64,000 nt of DNA from assembly GCA_017508975.1 (NCBI GenBank), contig JAFWQU010000007.1:1-64000 (forward strand), given 5' to 3'. Made by a program: the position numbers and the translations under genes. The DNA is from Clostridia bacterium (lineage in GTDB: Bacteria > Bacillota > Clostridia > Christensenellales > Aristaeellaceae). Below the pieces are notes generated by a model. It ran no database searches. It worked only from the letters and a program-made list of their open reading frames with translations, and was not told where the DNA came from. Of the stretch, positions 61,455 to 64,000 are shown piece by piece. Position 1 is the first letter of the stretch. Each line of letters starts with the position of its first letter.

Positions 61455-63246
61455 TTTGCATGACCTCCTTTGGGACCCCGTCCGGGGGCGCGTCCCCCGC
61501 GTCGGTGAACACGGCGCACACGAGCGTGTGCTCCCCGGGCGCGAGCTCCGCGCGCAGCATGGGCAGCACTGTCCGGGGGAACATCAGGTTGGTGTTGGGC
61601 TCGGGATGGATCACCTCGCCGCGCGCATAGCCCGCGAGCGCGTAAATCGCGCTGGTGCCATAGGCGCCGTGGGCGAGAGCGCTGTTCTCATCGGCTGAGA
61701 GCGCGCTGGAAACCCGGTCGCAGGGACGGCCTGCCGGCCAGTCCTTCCGGACGGCGAAGGCGCCCTCCGCGATCTCCAGCGGCAGCTCCGTGCGGATCCG
61801 GTGCCGGCGGATGTGCCACATCCCCATGGGCACGACCGCGGTGTCGACCGTAACGCCCTCCATCGGCGACCAGGTGCAGGTGACGCGGTCCTCCCGGAGC
61901 TCAAACGTTTCGCAGCCGGAGCGCGTGTGCCAGAGGTCCTTCCCCTGCCGCTTCACGGCCAGCATGGAGTCGAAGGCGCCCTTCTGCAGGGTCGTCGCCT
62001 CCTTGATGACGGAGAAGGCGAACTGCGTCGAGTAGGCGAACTTCTCGTACTTCTCGTCCTCGTGCATGTGCTCCCAGGCGTGGTTGCCGGCGGTATAGGC
62101 CACGGCCTGCCGGTTCTCCGCGTCCCGGGTGATCAGCAGGCGCACTTGCTCGTCCAGGAAGACGCGCGGCGGGGTATAGGGCTTCTCATCCGCCTGCCAG
62201 AAGGGGTGGTCCTCCGGCAGCGCCAGGGCGAAGAAGGTCTTGAGCCCCCAGTAGGGCGAGCCCGGCGCGTTATAGCCCTCCGCGGCGCAGAGGTTCGGGT
62301 AGCCGTAGCCCACCGTCAGGCAGCCGCCCCGGTCGAAGATCGGCATCGAGAGCCACCAGCGCAGGTTGCGCAGCCAGAGTCCCTTGATCTCGCCCCAGTC
62401 CAGGCCCTCCGCCGTGATGCCCGCAAAGGCCATCGCCGCCCAGAAGGAGCCCTGGCAGAAGCGGTAGGTGAGGCTCCGGCCGTAGGGCAGCGCGCGCCCC
62501 TCCCGGTCGAACCAGCAGGCGAAGCGCGGCGCGATCAGCTTCGCGCGCTCCGCGAAGCGGGCGCAGCGCTCCGGATCGCGCTCCCGCATGGCTGCGAGAT
62601 ATACCAGGCTGTAGAAATGGAACCCCCAGATGGTGTAATAGTCCCGTTTGGTGGGGTAGTCGAAATACCAGCCGTCGCCGACATAATGGCTCTCCATCAT
62701 GTCCAGGTCCTCCCGCAGACGGTCCTCGTCCACCGGCTGTCCTACCCGCAGGAAGCCGATGTTTACGAGAATCCGGAAGAAGCGCCAGTTGTTTTTCGGC
62801 ATGTCGTGCCGGTTGATCTGGTTCAGCCAGGCGAACAGATGCTCCCGCTGCGCCGGGGTGAGCTCCTCCCAGAAGCGCTCCGGGCAGAAGCACAGCCCCG
62901 TGCCGATCACCGCCATCTCGACCATCCGCTGGTCGTAGGGGCCGATGTCTCCCCAGTACTCGGGGTGGTCCGGGTCGGTGCCGTGGATCAGGCCCTCGCG
63001 CCATGCCGTCCAGAAGGGTTCAGCCTCCGGGCACTTTCCGATCAGCATCGGCACCAGCGCCCACAGCACGCGGGAGTAGCCCTCCATGCCGGCCACGTCC
63101 TCGGAGTAGTGCGCCGAGCCCTCGCCCACGATCATGCGGGCCTTGCCCGGGGTCAGGCACGCCAGCGCCGGGCGCAGCAGCGCCACCGCCGCGTCCACCA
63201 GATCCTGCCGGGTTTTCAGGGGGTTCGCCTTCGTCCATTCAGGCAT
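61438..63246 (-). CDS. DUF2264 domain protein
   Basis: A 602-residue protein with the DUF2264 pattern: EGSAHYSEDVAGMEGYSRVL near the N-terminus, GPYDQRMVEMAVIGTGL, MPKNNWRFFRILVNIGF, YYTIWGFHFYSL and YGRSLTYRFCQGSFWAAMA. A beta domain follows (MLAVKRQGKDLWHTRSGCET). The family folds as an alpha/alpha toroid and is found in loci for uronic-acid polysaccharides; the precise reaction is unknown. It overlaps the heparinase gene by 8 bp and the GH88 gene by 17 bp. Confidence 0.85.
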   Translation of the reverse strand: MPEWTKANPLKTRQDLVDAAVALLRPALACLTPGKARMIVGEGSAHYSEDVAGMEGYSRVLWALVPMLIGKCPEAEPFWTAWREGLIHGTDPDHPEYWGDIGPYDQRMVEMAVIGTGLCFCPERFWEELTPAQREHLFAWLNQINRHDMPKNNWRFFRILVNIGFLRVGQPVDEDRLREDLDMMESHYVGDGWYFDYPTKRDYYTIWGFHFYSLVYLAAMRERDPERCARFAERAKLIAPRFACWFDREGRALPYGRSLTYRFCQGSFWAAMAFAGITAEGLDWGEIKGLWLRNLRWWLSMPIFDRGGCLTVGYGYPNLCAAEGYNAPGSPYWGLKTFFALALPEDHPFWQADEKPYTPPRVFLDEQVRLLITRDAENRQAVAYTAGNHAWEHMHEDEKYEKFAYSTQFAFSVIKEATTLQKGAFDSMLAVKRQGKDLWHTRSGCETFELREDRVTCTWSPMEGVTVDTAVVPMGMWHIRRHRIRTELPLEIAEGAFAVRKDWPAGRPCDRVSSALSADENSALAHGAYGTSAIYALAGYARGEVIHPEPNTNLMFPRTVLPMLRAELAPGEHTLVCAVFTDAGDAPPDGVPKEVMQIADTL

Positions 63247-64000
63247 GCGGATCGCTCCCTTCCACGGTAAATGTTCTGTCGTGCGCGCGGGACGGCGCGG
63301 CGGTCAGGCGGATCCGCCAGAGGCTCCCGGGGTAGCACGCCGCCATGCGGGGATCGTCCACCGGGCGCTCCTCCGCCTCCGCGCGCAGCTCCGGGGAGAA
63401 TCGGATCCGGATGCCCCCGGCGGTGCAGCAGCCCGCCTCCAGCGTGGGTTCATGCCGCAGCAGGAACACCCAGGTCATGGGCTTTGCCTCCCTGAGGGCG
63501 ATCTCGTCCCGCAGCGTCAGCCCCCGCTCCGTCAGCGTGAGCGCACGGCGCAGGGTGCCGACACAGGCCTCCGGGCCGTAGGCGTCCGCCAGGTCCAGGG
63601 ACAGCCCGTCGGGGAGCAGCGCAACCTCCCTGGCGGCGTGCGCCGCGCCGGGCTGCTGTTCCGCCCCGCCGATCAGCGGCAGATTGTGCCAGGCGGAGCG
63701 CGTGTTCCAGAGCTCATAGCGCCGGTCGGAGAAGGTCTTCGCGGTGTAGGTCATGTTCCCCGCGTCCACGATCTCCGGCTCGCCGTTCCGGAACAGCAGG
63801 AAGGAGCCCACGTCGTTGTGGTTGTGGCTCTCGCCGTTGTGGCCGCCCTTGCAGGCGAGGGTCCAGGCGCCCCGCCGCACCACGCGCAATTGCAGGTCCG
63901 GGAGCCAGGTGTCCCCGGGCGCGGTCTCCGGCAGCGGATTTCCCGCCGGGTGGAACAGCAGGGACAATAGCCGCGTCAGATGCGGCACATCGCTCAGCTG
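63239..64000 (-). CDS. Heparinase II/III-like polysaccharide lyase (C-terminal part)
   Basis: At least 249 residues of the C-terminal half are present; the gene continues beyond the right edge. The segment CKGGHNGESHNHNDVGSFLL contains the conserved histidine/asparagine cluster of heparinase II/III family proteins. A beta-sandwich region (LTERGLTLRDEIALREAKPM) follows. Such lyases cleave uronic-acid polysaccharides by beta-elimination, giving unsaturated ends for the GH88 enzyme downstream. It is the first visible gene of that operon. Confidence 0.87.
   Translation of the reverse strand, partial: QLSDVPHLTRLLSLLFHPAGNPLPETAPGDTWLPDLQLRVVRRGAWTLACKGGHNGESHNHNDVGSFLLFRNGEPEIVDAGNMTYTAKTFSDRRYELWNTRSAWHNLPLIGGAEQQPGAAHAAREVALLPDGLSLDLADAYGPEACVGTLRRALTLTERGLTLRDEIALREAKPMTWVFLLRHEPTLEAGCCTAGGIRIRFSPELRAEAEERPVDDPRMAACYPGSLWRIRLTAAPSRAHDRTFTVEGSDPHA

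Noticed and set aside
1..64000. tRNA genes, prophage or complete insertion sequences
   Set aside because: I found no cloverleaf with a T-loop match, no transposase or phage gene. The repeat elements are non-coding.

Overview
The window looks like origin-proximal chromosome from a GC-rich, fermentative, probably gut-associated Clostridia-type Bacillota. The evidence is recF-dnaN-smc clustering, consensus parS sites, a bacterial glyQS, strong AGGAGG ribosome sites, BspA-type leucine-rich-repeat proteins, LCP and VTC proteins, and many sugar-active enzymes. The species cannot be named from the sequence.

Layout. 0-6.5 kb: the first bases of a 16S rRNA gene with its leader and promoter, then recF, dnaN and smc, all on the minus strand. 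Between dnaN and smc lies a DnaA-box field with eight exact TTATCCACA copies; dnaA itself is not present. 6.5-8.2 kb: a brnT/brnA toxin-antitoxin pair and a flavin-reductase-like gene. 8.2-16.1 kb: an LRR protein with an uncharacterised probable toroid enzyme, then an operon of MFS transporter, glycerophosphodiesterase and a DUF285 surface protein. 16.3-18.1 kb: fucI, followed by a second DnaA-box cluster at 18.2-18.4 kb. 18.5-26.8 kb: an MBL-fold hydrolase, rfbB, a cytidylate-kinase-like gene, a response regulator, GH2 beta-galactosidase, a TlpA-like thioredoxin and a secreted Gly/Tyr-rich SH3 protein. 27-31 kb: an envelope operon (DUF6273 protein, phosphodiester glycosidase, Lgt-like protein, LCP protein). 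31-43.5 kb: secreted GH13 amylase with a DUF975 membrane protein, acyltransferase, MFS, VTC-domain protein, glyQS, hflX with a JAMM-like N-domain, and a glycosyltransferase. 43.7-47.2 kb: addA with a consensus parS at each end. 47.5-50.7 kb: an XRE regulator, about 0.75 kb of hairpin-rich probable non-coding RNA, and a DUF2828/TROVE-like vWA protein. 50.6-64 kb: more LRR proteins, a GH94 phosphorylase, DUF4867 and LUD proteins, and a uronic-acid polysaccharide operon (heparinase II/III, DUF2264, GH88, F5/8-like) that runs off the right edge.

Two features stand out. First, about 15 copies of a 137-158 bp palindrome-ended element are scattered through the window, with compensatory changes in an internal hairpin; at least six intact copies abut the TGA stop codon of a gene. 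Second, a TROVE-like protein is preceded by its own promoter and a long array of perfect hairpins, which suggests an undescribed ribonucleoprotein locus. The DnaA-box clusters and parS sites together argue that the window sits in the replication and segregation centre of the chromosome.
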